Positions 15,551-23,188 of a stretch of DNA of 64,000 nt are shown piece by piece. Each line of letters starts with the position of its first letter. Position 1 is the stretch's first letter. This DNA is from Thiohalomonas sp041685045. Its GTDB lineage: Bacteria > Pseudomonadota > Gammaproteobacteria > Thiohalomonadales > Thiohalomonadaceae. The notes under the pieces are model-generated. The model was not told where the DNA came from. It saw only the letters and a program-made list of their open reading frames with translations, and searched no databases. Location of the stretch: contig JAWLGP010000001.1 in NCBI GenBank assembly GCA_041685045.1, positions 372,001 to 436,000 on the forward strand, given 5' to 3'. The position numbers and the translations under genes were made by a program.

Positions 15551-16633
15551 ATGCCAAGCCCATACTTTCTACTCATATTGCTATCGATAACAGGGATAGC
15601 GAAAGCCAGCGGAACGGAGGTGGCATTTGGCACACTGAGGGACGATGGCGTGATATCCACTATCATGTACTACCGCAATGGAGCTTGGATAAAGCCTCGT
15701 CTTAGCCAGGATCAACATGAAATTTATGGGAAATTCGGTGGAACGAGAGACCTGAAAGATTATGCGAAGCTAGTCTGGGGCACACAAACGTCAATCTTTA
15801 AGCAATGGCATAAGATTGGGCGAATGGGGGAATCTCCAGTACATTTCAGACACGCATTTGTTGGTGGAGGCATGGGTGACTGCGAGGCAGACGCAGCCAT
15901 AATACAATCTGATGGTAGCGCCAAAAATAACAAGTTGGATTGGGTTTCCACACATGCCCGTGGGTACACATGGCATTCATTTTACGAGGTAGCTCGCACG
16001 ACAGCCGAGGATAATAGTTCGCAAGCAATTCGGATTTCAAATGAATTGCAGCCGCTAGTTGCGGCGATCAAGGAGAGATGGTCGTTGCTGGAGTCAGAAA
16101 TTGTCTCAAAACGGTTGCCGGCCACCCATCATCGTGAAATCACACAAAAGCTCCAGAATCGTCAATACAATGAATTCTGGATCACCAGAGCGGATGGGCT
16201 AGCTGAAGGAAGTCAGATTATTCATTTTGGGGCAGAGAAGTTCATTAATGACCCTTTCTTCCACTATGATAACAACAGCGATGGCTCGTTGTTCGTTGCA
16301 TATCGGGGCTTGCTTATGCTTTATCCAGATGGAAAGTTTGCCTCGCTGGCAGCTTTTGTTGATTTCGAACCGTTCGGTAAATATGTGGAAGACTCAATAA
16401 CGCTAATCGATCCAGTGGCTGTTATTAGCCTAGACAACCGGGCGTTCATTGTTGCTGAAACAGACACCTATAGCGGCAGAGGAAAGAACTACGTGGACAC
16501 CCACCGTAGCCTCTCGAGAAATCGAGAAAAACTACATGGACACCCACCCGAACGCTTCGGTGGGTGTCCACGCAGAGTGCACGCGGAGCAACTACATGGA
16601 CACGCACAACATCTACATGGACACCCACCGTAG
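15551..16633 (+). CDS. Exported hypothetical protein with a REP-derived C-terminal tail (cassette gene)
   Basis: The frame encodes 360 residues. A signal peptide (about 1-20, MPSPYFLLILLSITGIAKA) is followed by an AT-rich mature region with no domain I recognise. From position 16487, about residue 313, the frame runs through REP-like repeats, giving a low-complexity tail with VDTHRSLS and HGHPP units before a stop at 16631. The original C-terminus therefore seems to have been replaced or extended by insertion of the repeats. The tail's codons match the REP copies elsewhere in the island. Confidence 0.65.
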   Translation: MPSPYFLLILLSITGIAKASGTEVAFGTLRDDGVISTIMYYRNGAWIKPRLSQDQHEIYGKFGGTRDLKDYAKLVWGTQTSIFKQWHKIGRMGESPVHFRHAFVGGGMGDCEADAAIIQSDGSAKNNKLDWVSTHARGYTWHSFYEVARTTAEDNSSQAIRISNELQPLVAAIKERWSLLESEIVSKRLPATHHREITQKLQNRQYNEFWITRADGLAEGSQIIHFGAEKFINDPFFHYDNNSDGSLFVAYRGLLMLYPDGKFASLAAFVDFEPFGKYVEDSITLIDPVAVISLDNRAFIVAETDTYSGRGKNYVDTHRSLSRNREKLHGHPPERFGGCPRRVHAEQLHGHAQHLHGHPP

Positions 16634-16635
16634 CC
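16487..16635. repeat. Cluster of four REP-like repeats inside a coding frame
   Basis: Copies start near 16487, 16531, 16591 and 16613. The second is the paired hairpin form (GGACACCCACC at 16538, GGTGGGTGTCC ending 16569). The last is also the left end of the first RAYT element. Confidence 0.85.
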
Positions 16636-17901
16636 TCTCGAGTTCCGGCATCAAGCCAAGACGTCATCTCCAACCGAGGAAGTGAGCGCTAAAACTGCGG
16701 AAATTACGTCGAGCGATCTCGATTCCTTCGATTTGCGAGGTGCTTTGCAAAATGCGGGCGTCGGGGGGACTCTCGGGGACAGTTCCCGATCAGTCGAAAA
16801 GAAGGAAAGCGATACGTCAGGCGAGTAGTGCGCGACAGGCCGCGGCATTCGGTGTTCGTCGGTAACCGAGCTCCTGGCAGACGGCTTTCAACCGCAGGGC
16901 GGTTCCGACAATCCCTTTGAAGCGGCTTTCGAACTGGCGGGTCATGTAAAGCCAGTGCTTGGGGTCGATTTGCAACCGTTCGAGGATCGGCGGCAGGCGA
17001 CTATCGATGGCGCCGCGTTTGTCCTCGCGCAGCTGCCGGCCGGTCCAATCCACCAGGTCAAGGTAATCGCTGGCCCGGAAAGGAAGGCCTCTTGGCATAT
17101 CTCGCCGCGGATTACCCACAAAGGGCAGCAGCCGCACCGGTTGCTGTGCGGTTTCGTTGGGGGCGGTGGCGTTCTTCGCCGCTTCGCTGCGTTCCTGAAC
17201 GCTGGTGAAATCGGAACGTTCCGGATTCTCCGCCATCATCGCGCGGACGGGGTTCAAATCTACATAGGCCAGACAAGCGGCCAGTGCCTTCTCATCCAGC
17301 AGCGCCTGGGACTTGAAGCGGCCTTCCCAGAAACGCCCGGTGCAGCCGTCCTCGGCGTTAGCCTTGCGGGCGATGTCCTCGTTCAGACAGCGCATAAACC
17401 AGCTGATTTCGGTCAGCCGCGCCCGCCAGGACTCGACGAAGGTATCCAGCGCCCGTCGTTCGGCCGTCAACAGGCTCTCACCCGCGGCATAGCGCTGGCT
17501 CAGTAGATTGCCGGAGAACAGTCGGTGCCAACGCTTGATGACTTCATCAGCATTCCACGCTTGCGCTTCTTCGAGGTCGACTGCCAGCACCAGATGATAG
17601 TGGTTGGACATCACCGCGTAGGCGGCGACATCGATTGCGAAGACCTCGACGAGTTGGAACAGACGCGCACGGATCCAGTCACGCCGGTGTTCAAAGCTAA
17701 CCCCGGGGTGGGCGTCCTCGCCACAGAGAAAGGCACGGCGCACACAGCGGGAGACGCAGTGGTAGTAGGGAGTGGCTTCGAGGGAGATAAGCGTTTTCCG
17801 TGGCTTGGGCATGACCGCTTCCTTGGTTCCATTCCATGGTTCTCAACCTTCTCAAAAGCGCTGTGGGATGGCAAGCATTCGAGTGGGTGTCCAGATAGAT
17901 G
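16613..17901 (-). mobile_element. RAYT transposable unit, copy 1
   Basis: A unit of about 1.29 kb is repeated nearly identically at 18553-19840. The left end is CATGGACACCCACCGTAG plus CCTCTCGAG; the right end is GTGGGTGTCCAGATAGATG. Read inwards, both ends carry GGACACCCAC, so they are inverted. Inside is one minus-strand RAYT gene and about 180 bases of flank. Identity with copy 2 stops exactly after the GATAGATG end. Confidence 0.85.
16817..17812 (-). CDS. REP-associated tyrosine transposase (RAYT), copy 1
   Basis: The 331-residue protein belongs to the Y1_Tnp/IS200-like HUH superfamily. It shows EATPYYHCVSRCVRRAF at the start, the metal-binding HUH motif in VMSNHYHLVL near residue 71, RFWEGRFKSQALLD, and the candidate nucleophile Tyr in LAYVDLNPVRAMM. 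RAYTs nick and move REP hairpins as single strands. It is oriented against the cassette genes. It differs from copy 2 at four residues (in FVGNPRRDM, RASDY and LREDK). The region 5' of the gene carries four tandem CCAGATAGATG units. Confidence 0.93.
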   Translation of the reverse strand: MPKPRKTLISLEATPYYHCVSRCVRRAFLCGEDAHPGVSFEHRRDWIRARLFQLVEVFAIDVAAYAVMSNHYHLVLAVDLEEAQAWNADEVIKRWHRLFSGNLLSQRYAAGESLLTAERRALDTFVESWRARLTEISWFMRCLNEDIARKANAEDGCTGRFWEGRFKSQALLDEKALAACLAYVDLNPVRAMMAENPERSDFTSVQERSEAAKNATAPNETAQQPVRLLPFVGNPRRDMPRGLPFRASDYLDLVDWTGRQLREDKRGAIDSRLPPILERLQIDPKHWLYMTRQFESRFKGIVGTALRLKAVCQELGYRRTPNAAACRALLA

Positions 17902-17970
17902 TCTTCGAGTGGGTGTCCAGATAGATGGTAGATGGCATCCAGATAGATGCGTGTTTCCAGATAGATGCGA
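17881..17970. repeat. Tandem right-end repeats of the RAYT element
   Basis: CCAGATAGATG occurs at 17891, 17917, 17939 (as TCCAGATAGATG) and 17957, the first two preceded by GAGTGGGTGT. These are extra copies of the element's right end stacked outside copy 1. Confidence 0.85.
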
Positions 17971-17997
17971 TCCGGCGGCGCCCTGGGGTGGAATTGC

Positions 17998-18240
17998 TCA
18001 GGAGCGGGTGCCGCGCTCTTTCTCCGTCTCCTTTTTCCAGGACTCTTTCACGCCCAACAGCAGGAAAGCCCCGATCGCCATCGGGATCAGGCCCATCAGG
18101 CGCTCGAGTCCGTTGAATGCCCGCACGCCCTCGCCCCGGGGAAGCGCGATTTCGCCGAACGCGATGATCTGGAGGCCGGCGACGATTCCCATTGCGCACA
18201 GGAGGCCGCCGCCGACCAGTTTCCACTTCGCCTTGCTCAC
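17998..18240 (-). CDS. Small two-helix membrane protein
   Basis: The 80-residue protein has two hydrophobic segments (KLVGGGLLCAMGIVAGLQII and LMGLIPMAIGAFLLLG) joined by a polar loop, and a highly charged C-terminus. The GTG start has a good ribosome-binding site (GGAGAG, six bases upstream). It lies between the two RAYT elements, on the RAYT strand and opposite to the cassette genes. I do not recognise the family. Better codon use and ribosome-binding site than random frames support a real gene. Confidence 0.65.
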   Translation of the reverse strand: MSKAKWKLVGGGLLCAMGIVAGLQIIAFGEIALPRGEGVRAFNGLERLMGLIPMAIGAFLLLGVKESWKKETEKERGTRS

Positions 18241-18320
18241 TAAACTCTCCTGCCGCGATCAATCGGAGGTTCAGTACCGCTGTTTTTTTCTTTTTCCGGG
18301 GGCAGTATACCTGTTTTCCC

Positions 18321-18580
18321 GTCAACTACATGGACAACTACATGGACGGACAACTACGTGACCTTACGTGGACACCCACCCGAAAGCGCCCTTGGCACGA
18401 AAGGGCGTAACTAACATTAACTAACATGGACACCCACCGTAGCCTCTCGAGCTCCCACAACTACATGGACACCCACCGTAGCCTCTTGAGGTCCGGCATT
18501 AAACCGGAGACGTTATCTCCAGCCCGACGAAGAGAGAGCGGAAACTGCGGTACTACATGGACACCCACCGTAGCCTCTCG
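18321..18580. repeat. REP-like repeat array upstream of RAYT copy 2
   Basis: Five or more copies of the CATGGACA(CCCACC) motif lie at about 18327-18375, 18426, 18465 and 18555. The copy at 18465 is followed by CCTCTTGAGGTCCGGC..., a diverged version of the RAYT 3' flank, so at least one older element decayed here. The 312-base stretch 18241-18552 holds no gene. Confidence 0.8.
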
Positions 18581-19840
18581 AGTTCCGGCATCAAGCCAAG
18601 ACGTCATCTCCAACCGAGGAAGTGAGCGCTAAAACTGCGGAAATTACGTCGAGCGAGCTCGATTCCTTCGATTTGCGAGGTGCTTTGCAAAATGCGGGCG
18701 CGGGGGGACTCTCGGGGACAGTTCCCGATCAGTCGAAAAGAAGGAAAGCGATACGTCAGGCGAGTAGTGCGCGACAGGCCGCGGCGTTCGGTGTTCGTCG
18801 GTAACCGAGTTCCTGGCAGACGGCTTTCAGCCGCAGGGCGGTGCCGACAATTCCTTTGAAGCGGCTTTCGAACTGGCGGGTCATATAGAGCCAGTGCTTG
18901 GGGTCGATTTGCAGCCGTTCGAGGATCGGCGGCAGGCGACTATCGATGGCGCCGCGTTTGTTCTCGCGCAGCTGCCGGCCGGTCCAATCCACCAGGTCAA
19001 GGTAGTCGGTGGCCCGGAAAGGAAGGCCTCTTGGCATATCTGGCCGCGGATTACCGGCAAAGGGCAGCAGCCGCACCGGTTGCTGTGCGGTTTCGTTGGG
19101 GGCGGTGGCGTTCTTCGCCGCTTCGCTGCGTTCCTGAACGCTGGTGAAATCGGAACGTTCCGGATTCTCCGCCATCATCGCGCGGACGGGGTTCAAATCT
19201 ACATAGGCCAGACAAGCGGCCAGTGCCTTCTCATCCAGCAGCGCCTGGGACTTGAAGCGGCCTTCCCAGAAACGCCCGGTGCAGCCGTCCTCGGCGTTAG
19301 CCTTGCGGGCGATGTCCTCGTTCAGACAGCGCATAAACCAGCTGATTTCGGTCAGCCGCGCCCGCCAGGACTCGACGAAGGTATCCAGCGCCCGTCGTTC
19401 GGCCGTCAACAGGCTCTCACCCGCGGCATAGCGCTGGCTCAGTAGATTGCCGGAGAACAGTCGGTGCCAACGCTTGATGACTTCATCAGCATTCCACGCT
19501 TGCGCTTCTTCGAGGTCGACTGCCAGCACCAGATGATAGTGGTTGGACATCACCGCGTAGGCGGCGACATCGATTGCGAAGACCTCGACGAGTTGGAACA
19601 GACGCGCACGGATCCAGTCACGCCGGTGTTCAAAGCTAACCCCGGGGTGGGCGTCCTCGCCACAGAGAAAGGCACGGCGCACACAGCGGGAGACGCAGTG
19701 GTAGTAGGGAGTGGCTTCGAGGGAGATAAGCGTTTTCCGTGGCTTGGGCATGACCGCTTCCTTGGTTCCATTCCATGGTTCTCAACCTTCTCAAAAGCGC
19801 TGTGGGATGGCAAGCATTCGAGTGGGTGTCCAGATAGATG
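18553..19840 (-). mobile_element. RAYT transposable unit, copy 2
   Basis: This is the second near-identical copy of the 1.29 kb unit, in direct orientation to copy 1 and with the same inverted GGACACCCAC ends. The junction with unique DNA is at GATAGATG/CGCATCAG, where the attC-linked repeat begins. One base differs in length (the GCGGGCG/GGGGGG run at 18696). Confidence 0.85.
18756..19751 (-). CDS. REP-associated tyrosine transposase (RAYT), copy 2
   Basis: The 331-residue product is the same as copy 1 except for four substitutions (FAGNPRPDM, RATDY, LRENK). The HUH motif NHYHLVL and the candidate catalytic Tyr in AYVDLNPVR are intact. Both copies therefore look functional, and the duplication looks recent. 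RAYTs are usually described as single-copy chromosomal genes, so an intact pair with shared ends is informative. Confidence 0.93.
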   Translation of the reverse strand: MPKPRKTLISLEATPYYHCVSRCVRRAFLCGEDAHPGVSFEHRRDWIRARLFQLVEVFAIDVAAYAVMSNHYHLVLAVDLEEAQAWNADEVIKRWHRLFSGNLLSQRYAAGESLLTAERRALDTFVESWRARLTEISWFMRCLNEDIARKANAEDGCTGRFWEGRFKSQALLDEKALAACLAYVDLNPVRAMMAENPERSDFTSVQERSEAAKNATAPNETAQQPVRLLPFAGNPRPDMPRGLPFRATDYLDLVDWTGRQLRENKRGAIDSRLPPILERLQIDPKHWLYMTRQFESRFKGIVGTALRLKAVCQELGYRRTPNAAACRALLA

Positions 19841-19843
19841 CGC

Positions 19844-19866
19844 ATCAGTTCATGCCCATGACGGGC
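19844..19866 (+). repeat. Truncated copy of the attC-linked repeat
   Basis: CATCAGTTCATGCCCATGACGGGCG is the last part of the repeat seen in full at 21670, 23806 and 25070. It retains only the third hairpin (GCCC-ATGAC-GGGC). RAYT copy 2 abuts it, so the upstream part was probably lost when the element inserted. Confidence 0.75.
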
Positions 19867-19935
19867 GTACACAAAGCGCTGCAGCCGACGTCAGGCCGCT
19901 TCGCGGCCTGCCCCAGCTGAGCGCTGGCGTTGGGC
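19867..19935 (+). other. attC-like site 4
   Basis: Left core GTACACA at 19867 and right core GTTGGGC at 19929-19935, a full match to GTTRRRY. Inner arms share AGCGCT and CAGGCCGC with bulges, closing on a TTCG loop. The cytochrome P450 gene follows. Confidence 0.8.
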
Positions 19936-20036
19936 CGCGCCTTCTTGGCAGCCGGCCAGACGACTTCCGGTGTGGCAAGCCCAGGCTGTTGTCGCAGTCT
20001 ACATTAATGGAGCCTCGTCACAAGAAGGAGTGGGTA

Positions 20037-21182
20037 ATGAACGAAGAAAAGCGTGATGATTGGAATCCGCTGGATGCATCGATCCTGAAGGACCAACGCC
20101 GAGCGTACGACGAGATGCGAGAGCGATGCCCGGTGGCGCACAGCGAATTCATGGGCTGGTCGCTGTTCCGCCATGAGGACATTGCTATCGTTCTGGCCGA
20201 TCCGCAGACGTACAGCAATGTATCGCGGTTCCTGGCCATCCCGAATGGGATGGATCCGCCGGTTCACGGCCGATACCGCGAAGCACTTGCCCCCAACTTC
20301 GATCGGGAGCAGATGGCGAGGGTCGAGCCACGCGCCCGCGAGATCGCCGCGATCCTCCTTGGACCGATGCTCTCCGGTGGGGAGGTGGAGTTCATCGATG
20401 CCTTCGCAACCCCCTTTGCGCTGAAGACGCTGTGCGCGTTGCTCGGTTGGCCCGAGCAGCAGTGGGAATGCCTCGGCGGTTGGGTGCATGGCAGCCAGCA
20501 GGCGGCCTTCAACAAAGACCCAACTGCTGGCAAGGCCCTCGCCAGTCTCTTCTCGGAGCACGTCAAGGCCAATCTACATACGCGCCGTGCTTCACCCAAC
20601 GATGTGGCCGATGCCACAGATGCACTGCTGAGCACCGAGGTTGACGGCGTGCGGCTCGACGACGACCAGATCGTGAGCATCCTGCGCAACTGGACGGCAG
20701 GCCATGGCACCGTCGCGGCCGGCTTGGGTATCCTGGTCCTGCATCTTGCTCAGGAGACCGAACTTCAGGATCGGCTGCGGAGCGATCCATCGCTCATTCC
20801 CGCAGCGATCGAGGAGATCCTGCGGGTGGACGGTCCGCTTGTCGGCAACCCACGTACCACGACGCGGGAAGTCAATATTCAGGGTCGGTCCATTCCCAAG
20901 GGAGAGCACCTGACGCTGATGTGGATCGCCGCCAATCGCGATCCGCGCGCGTTCGATGAACCAAATGCCGTCAAGATTGAGCGAAACACGGGCGATGGCT
21001 TGGTCTGGGGCCAAGGCGTCCATCTTTGCCAGGGAGCCCCTCTGGCCAGGCTCGAGATGCGGGTGGCGATCGAGGAATTGCTCGCGAGGACGAAACGCTT
21101 TGAGTTCGCCGGCGACGACGTTCCGCGCCGCGCGGTCTATCCCAGTAACGGCCTTGCCGCGCTCCTCCTGCGGTTCAGCTGA
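20037..21182 (+). CDS. Cytochrome P450 (cassette gene)
   Basis: The 381-residue soluble P450 has the I-helix oxygen-binding motif (TAGHGTVAAG, about residue 223), the K-helix ExxR (EEILR) and the heme loop WGQGVHLCQG with the proximal Cys near residue 332. The first residue of the usual FGxGxHxCxG is Trp here. Bacterial P450s hydroxylate small hydrophobic molecules using a ferredoxin partner, and no redox partner is adjacent. AAGGAG lies seven bases before the chosen ATG; an in-frame ATG ten codons upstream lacks such a site. It is larger than most cassette genes. Confidence 0.92.
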   Translation: MNEEKRDDWNPLDASILKDQRRAYDEMRERCPVAHSEFMGWSLFRHEDIAIVLADPQTYSNVSRFLAIPNGMDPPVHGRYREALAPNFDREQMARVEPRAREIAAILLGPMLSGGEVEFIDAFATPFALKTLCALLGWPEQQWECLGGWVHGSQQAAFNKDPTAGKALASLFSEHVKANLHTRRASPNDVADATDALLSTEVDGVRLDDDQIVSILRNWTAGHGTVAAGLGILVLHLAQETELQDRLRSDPSLIPAAIEEILRVDGPLVGNPRTTTREVNIQGRSIPKGEHLTLMWIAANRDPRAFDEPNAVKIERNTGDGLVWGQGVHLCQGAPLARLEMRVAIEELLARTKRFEFAGDDVPRRAVYPSNGLAALLLRFS

Positions 21183-21202
21183 CGATTCCAGCGTGGGATC
21201 TT

Positions 21203-21240
21203 ACATGGACACCGGGATCTTACATGGACTGTCCACCCGA
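21203..21240. repeat. Degenerate REP-like repeats after the P450 gene
   Basis: Two partial copies (TTACATGGACACC and TTACATGGACTGTCCACCCG) lie just behind the P450 stop. They lack the full GTAG end. Confidence 0.65.
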
Positions 21241-21309
21241 AAGTGCGGCTCTGGCCTCCTGCCTCGCCCTACCTCCCTCTTCCATCATTTGTATGGCCGC
21301 TGCTGACTT

Positions 21310-21669
21310 TTGTCTAATCACGCTGGGGATCGCTCCCCGGCGCCCTATGCCGGTATAGCGGTTTGCCGCCTGCTTCGCTCGCACCGGCCGGCGGCGGGCC
21401 GATGCGCCAAGGCTGGTTCAACCAGCGGCCTATCTGTTTATACTGATCGCTACTCAGGACATCGCCGAGTCGGGCAGGCCTCCCCGAATAAGGACATGAA
21501 CTTTCAGTGCACAACGCATTTACCCTATCCCCTGCACCTGATGGGTTTCGTCATCTTGTACCCGGAGGGCATAAATGCTGACTCGCCCGGGGACTGAGCC
21601 TTCTCGGCAACTGCTCCTGCGTTGCTCTACCTCCTGCATCCATGCAGTCGTATGCGATTTCTGTCCGTC
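21310..21669 (+). other. Long gene-free block leading into the attC-linked repeat
   Basis: This block is GC-rich and has several short self-complementary stretches, such as GGGGATCGCTCCCC at 21330 and the CCGGTATAGC/GGCGGCGGG area. The longest frame, 95 codons from 21310, has no ribosome-binding site and a composition unlike a protein. It is not repeated at the other two long copies of the attC-linked repeat. I do not recognise it; a structured non-coding RNA or the remnant of an element are both possible. Confidence 0.45.
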
Positions 21670-21816
21670 GGCTCGCGCCTTGCGCTCGGGCTTCCTTCAG
21701 ACAGACCCTCGCGGGGCTGCCCTTGCCGTCGGCTAGTAGTTATTTCCGTCCCGAAGGACATCTCAGGCACTCCTACAGGGGACCTTTCACCCCATCAGTT
21801 CATGCCCATGTCGGGC
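21670..21816 (+). repeat. attC-linked repeat, copy A
   Basis: About 147 bases running from GGCTCGCGCCTTGCGCTCGG into attC-like site 5. Three potential hairpins follow each other: GTCC-CGAA-GGAC (21748-21759), GGGG-ACCTTTCA-CCCC and GCCC-ATGTC-GGGC. Related copies start at 23806 and about 25070. Short frames through it give peptides with a GHLRHSYRGL core that are probably not real proteins. Confidence 0.8.
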
Positions 21817-21888
21817 GTTACACCAATCGCCCCATCGGACGCCAAAAAGGCTGCCGCCTTTCCGGCGCCGCTGAGCTAGGCGTGGGGC
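21817..21888 (+). other. attC-like site 5
   Basis: Left core GTTACAC at 21817 and right core GTGGGGC at 21882-21888, one mismatch from GTTRRRY. Inner arms CGCC-CATCGGACGCC and GGCGCCGCTGAGCT pair with bulges, and AAAGGC/GCCTTT closes the stem. Confidence 0.7.
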
Positions 21889-21894
21889 GAATTA

Positions 21895-22203
21895 ATGTTC
21901 AACTCTGCGCACGTTAGAAGGTTCTTGGTCTGGTCGTCACTCTTGAACTCGCCGCCATTGTTAATGGTAATCGCGCCGCTTCGGCCATTGCTCATTCTGC
22001 CATTTCTGCTTTGGATAAATGTGCCGGCGCTTTGGTTTGGTCTCGCGAATTTTGCCGGTGCGCAGCACTATCAATTGCAGGAGTTTGGAGCGATGCCTCA
22101 AACGGTGCTCGCTTGGGCTCTGATTGCCGTTTTCTGGCTGCTTCTTGCAGGAGTCATTACTCTGGCTAATGCATATATTTCGAGGCTTTGTGATAGGAAT
22201 TAG
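21895..22203 (+). CDS. Small integral membrane protein (cassette gene)
   Basis: The 102-residue protein has two strong hydrophobic segments (LLILPFLLWINVPALWFGLA and VLAWALIAVFWLLLAGVITL) and a shorter one near the N-terminus. I do not recognise the family. The start ATG lies six bases after the right core of attC-like site 5, as is common for cassette genes. No attC-like site follows directly; a deleted RAYT element lies there instead. Confidence 0.65.
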   Translation: MFNSAHVRRFLVWSSLLNSPPLLMVIAPLRPLLILPFLLWINVPALWFGLANFAGAQHYQLQEFGAMPQTVLAWALIAVFWLLLAGVITLANAYISRLCDRN

Positions 22204-22297
22204 CGGAAGTTACTGCCACGCCAAACAAACCGCTGAACCCGACTCCGGAAAAACGACGCGTCCCGGTCGGGTACCGGGAGGGCAACTAGGAGGGCAA

Positions 22298-22517
22298 CTA
22301 CATGGACACCCACCGTAGCCTCTTGCACGCAGCGGGAGACGCAGTGGTAGTAGGGAGTGGCTTCGAGGGAGATCAGGGTTTCCGTGGCTTGGGCATGACC
22401 GTTTCCTTGGTTCCATTCCGTGGTTGTCAACCTTCTCAAAAGCGCTGCGGGATGGCAAGCTTTCGAGTGGATGTCCAGATAGATGCGCATTCGACTGGGT
22501 GTCCAGATAGATAGATG
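22298..22517 (-). mobile_element. Internally deleted RAYT element
   Basis: It has the left end CATGGACACCCACCGTAG (from 22300), then about 70 bases of the RAYT 5' coding part, its upstream region, and two right ends (GATGTCCAGATAGATG at 22473 and GGGTGTCCAGATAGATAG at 22497). Roughly 0.9 kb of the transposase gene is missing. Both ends are kept, so it could be moved by the intact RAYTs, like a MITE. Confidence 0.85.
22326..22396 (-). pseudogene. RAYT remnant, N-terminal codons only
   Basis: The first 24 or so codons of the RAYT gene are present (ATG at 22396, MPKPRK...). A one-base loss after codon 6 creates an immediate stop, and the downstream frame still matches SLEATPYYHCVSRCV. Not translatable into a transposase. 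Confidence 0.85.
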
Positions 22518-22623
22518 CGCATCCGGAGAGAAAAAGATAACCAGCCCACTCAATCCGATGATCACTTCGCCGCGCTTCGTTTGCGTGGCTTATGAGCAGC
22601 GGTGGCATACGGGAGGAGCATCA

Positions 22624-22995
22624 ATGCATGTGAGACAGTTCGCCCTTTTGGGGTTACTGATGTCGGTCAGTTTCGGATCCCCAGCGGAAACCTTCAAAAA
22701 GGAAATCGTGGTGCCTCCGAAAACAACGGAAACCGTGGTGGTAACAACCGACGTTCCGGTCAGTTTCAATGCGGGGTTAGTGAAAGCCGATTTTCCCGAA
22801 GCAATTAGATGCGGAAACTGCCTACATATCGAAACCATCACGAAGGGTTCAAAGAATGCGGCAGCTTCGTCCTTTGGGGTCGGGTTCATGCGTGTTCCGC
22901 CGGAGAACGGAACCATCTCGGTTGATGTTTACCACGACTACGATGCAACGAAGACGATTCAGATTACGGCAGAACCCTACAAACCCGGCAGTTAG
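22624..22995 (+). CDS. Small exported hypothetical protein
   Basis: The 123-residue protein has a signal peptide (MHVRQFALLGLLMSVSFGSPA, cleavage probably after SPA). The mature part is beta-rich, with a CGNC pair near residue 59 that could form a disulfide or bind metal. The family is not recognised. GGGAGGAG lies seven bases before the ATG. It follows the deleted RAYT element, without an attC-like site on either side. Confidence 0.65.
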   Translation: MHVRQFALLGLLMSVSFGSPAETFKKEIVVPPKTTETVVVTTDVPVSFNAGLVKADFPEAIRCGNCLHIETITKGSKNAAASSFGVGFMRVPPENGTISVDVYHDYDATKTIQITAEPYKPGS

Positions 22996-23188
22996 AAGCG
23001 TCCCCATCGACTCGGGCAAACAATAAAACGAAATGGACTCCTCGGAGTAAGATGACGCTGGTTGCAATCGAGTTGGGGCTACGTGAAGACCAAAGGGTTG
23101 GAATTGACGGCATTTAGATCAACTCGGTGCTCGACGCGACCGCGTAGTGCCATGCGGGCCCGTGTCGAGTGCGTTTGGAAGAAGCGTT

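Noticed and set aside
16955..17506. Long plus-strand frames opposite both RAYT genes (16955-17506 and 18894-19445)
   Set aside because: They are antisense shadows of the RAYT coding sequence.
21310..21597. 95-codon frame in the gene-free block after the P450 gene
   Set aside because: No ribosome-binding site, low-complexity composition and strong local hairpins; more likely non-coding.
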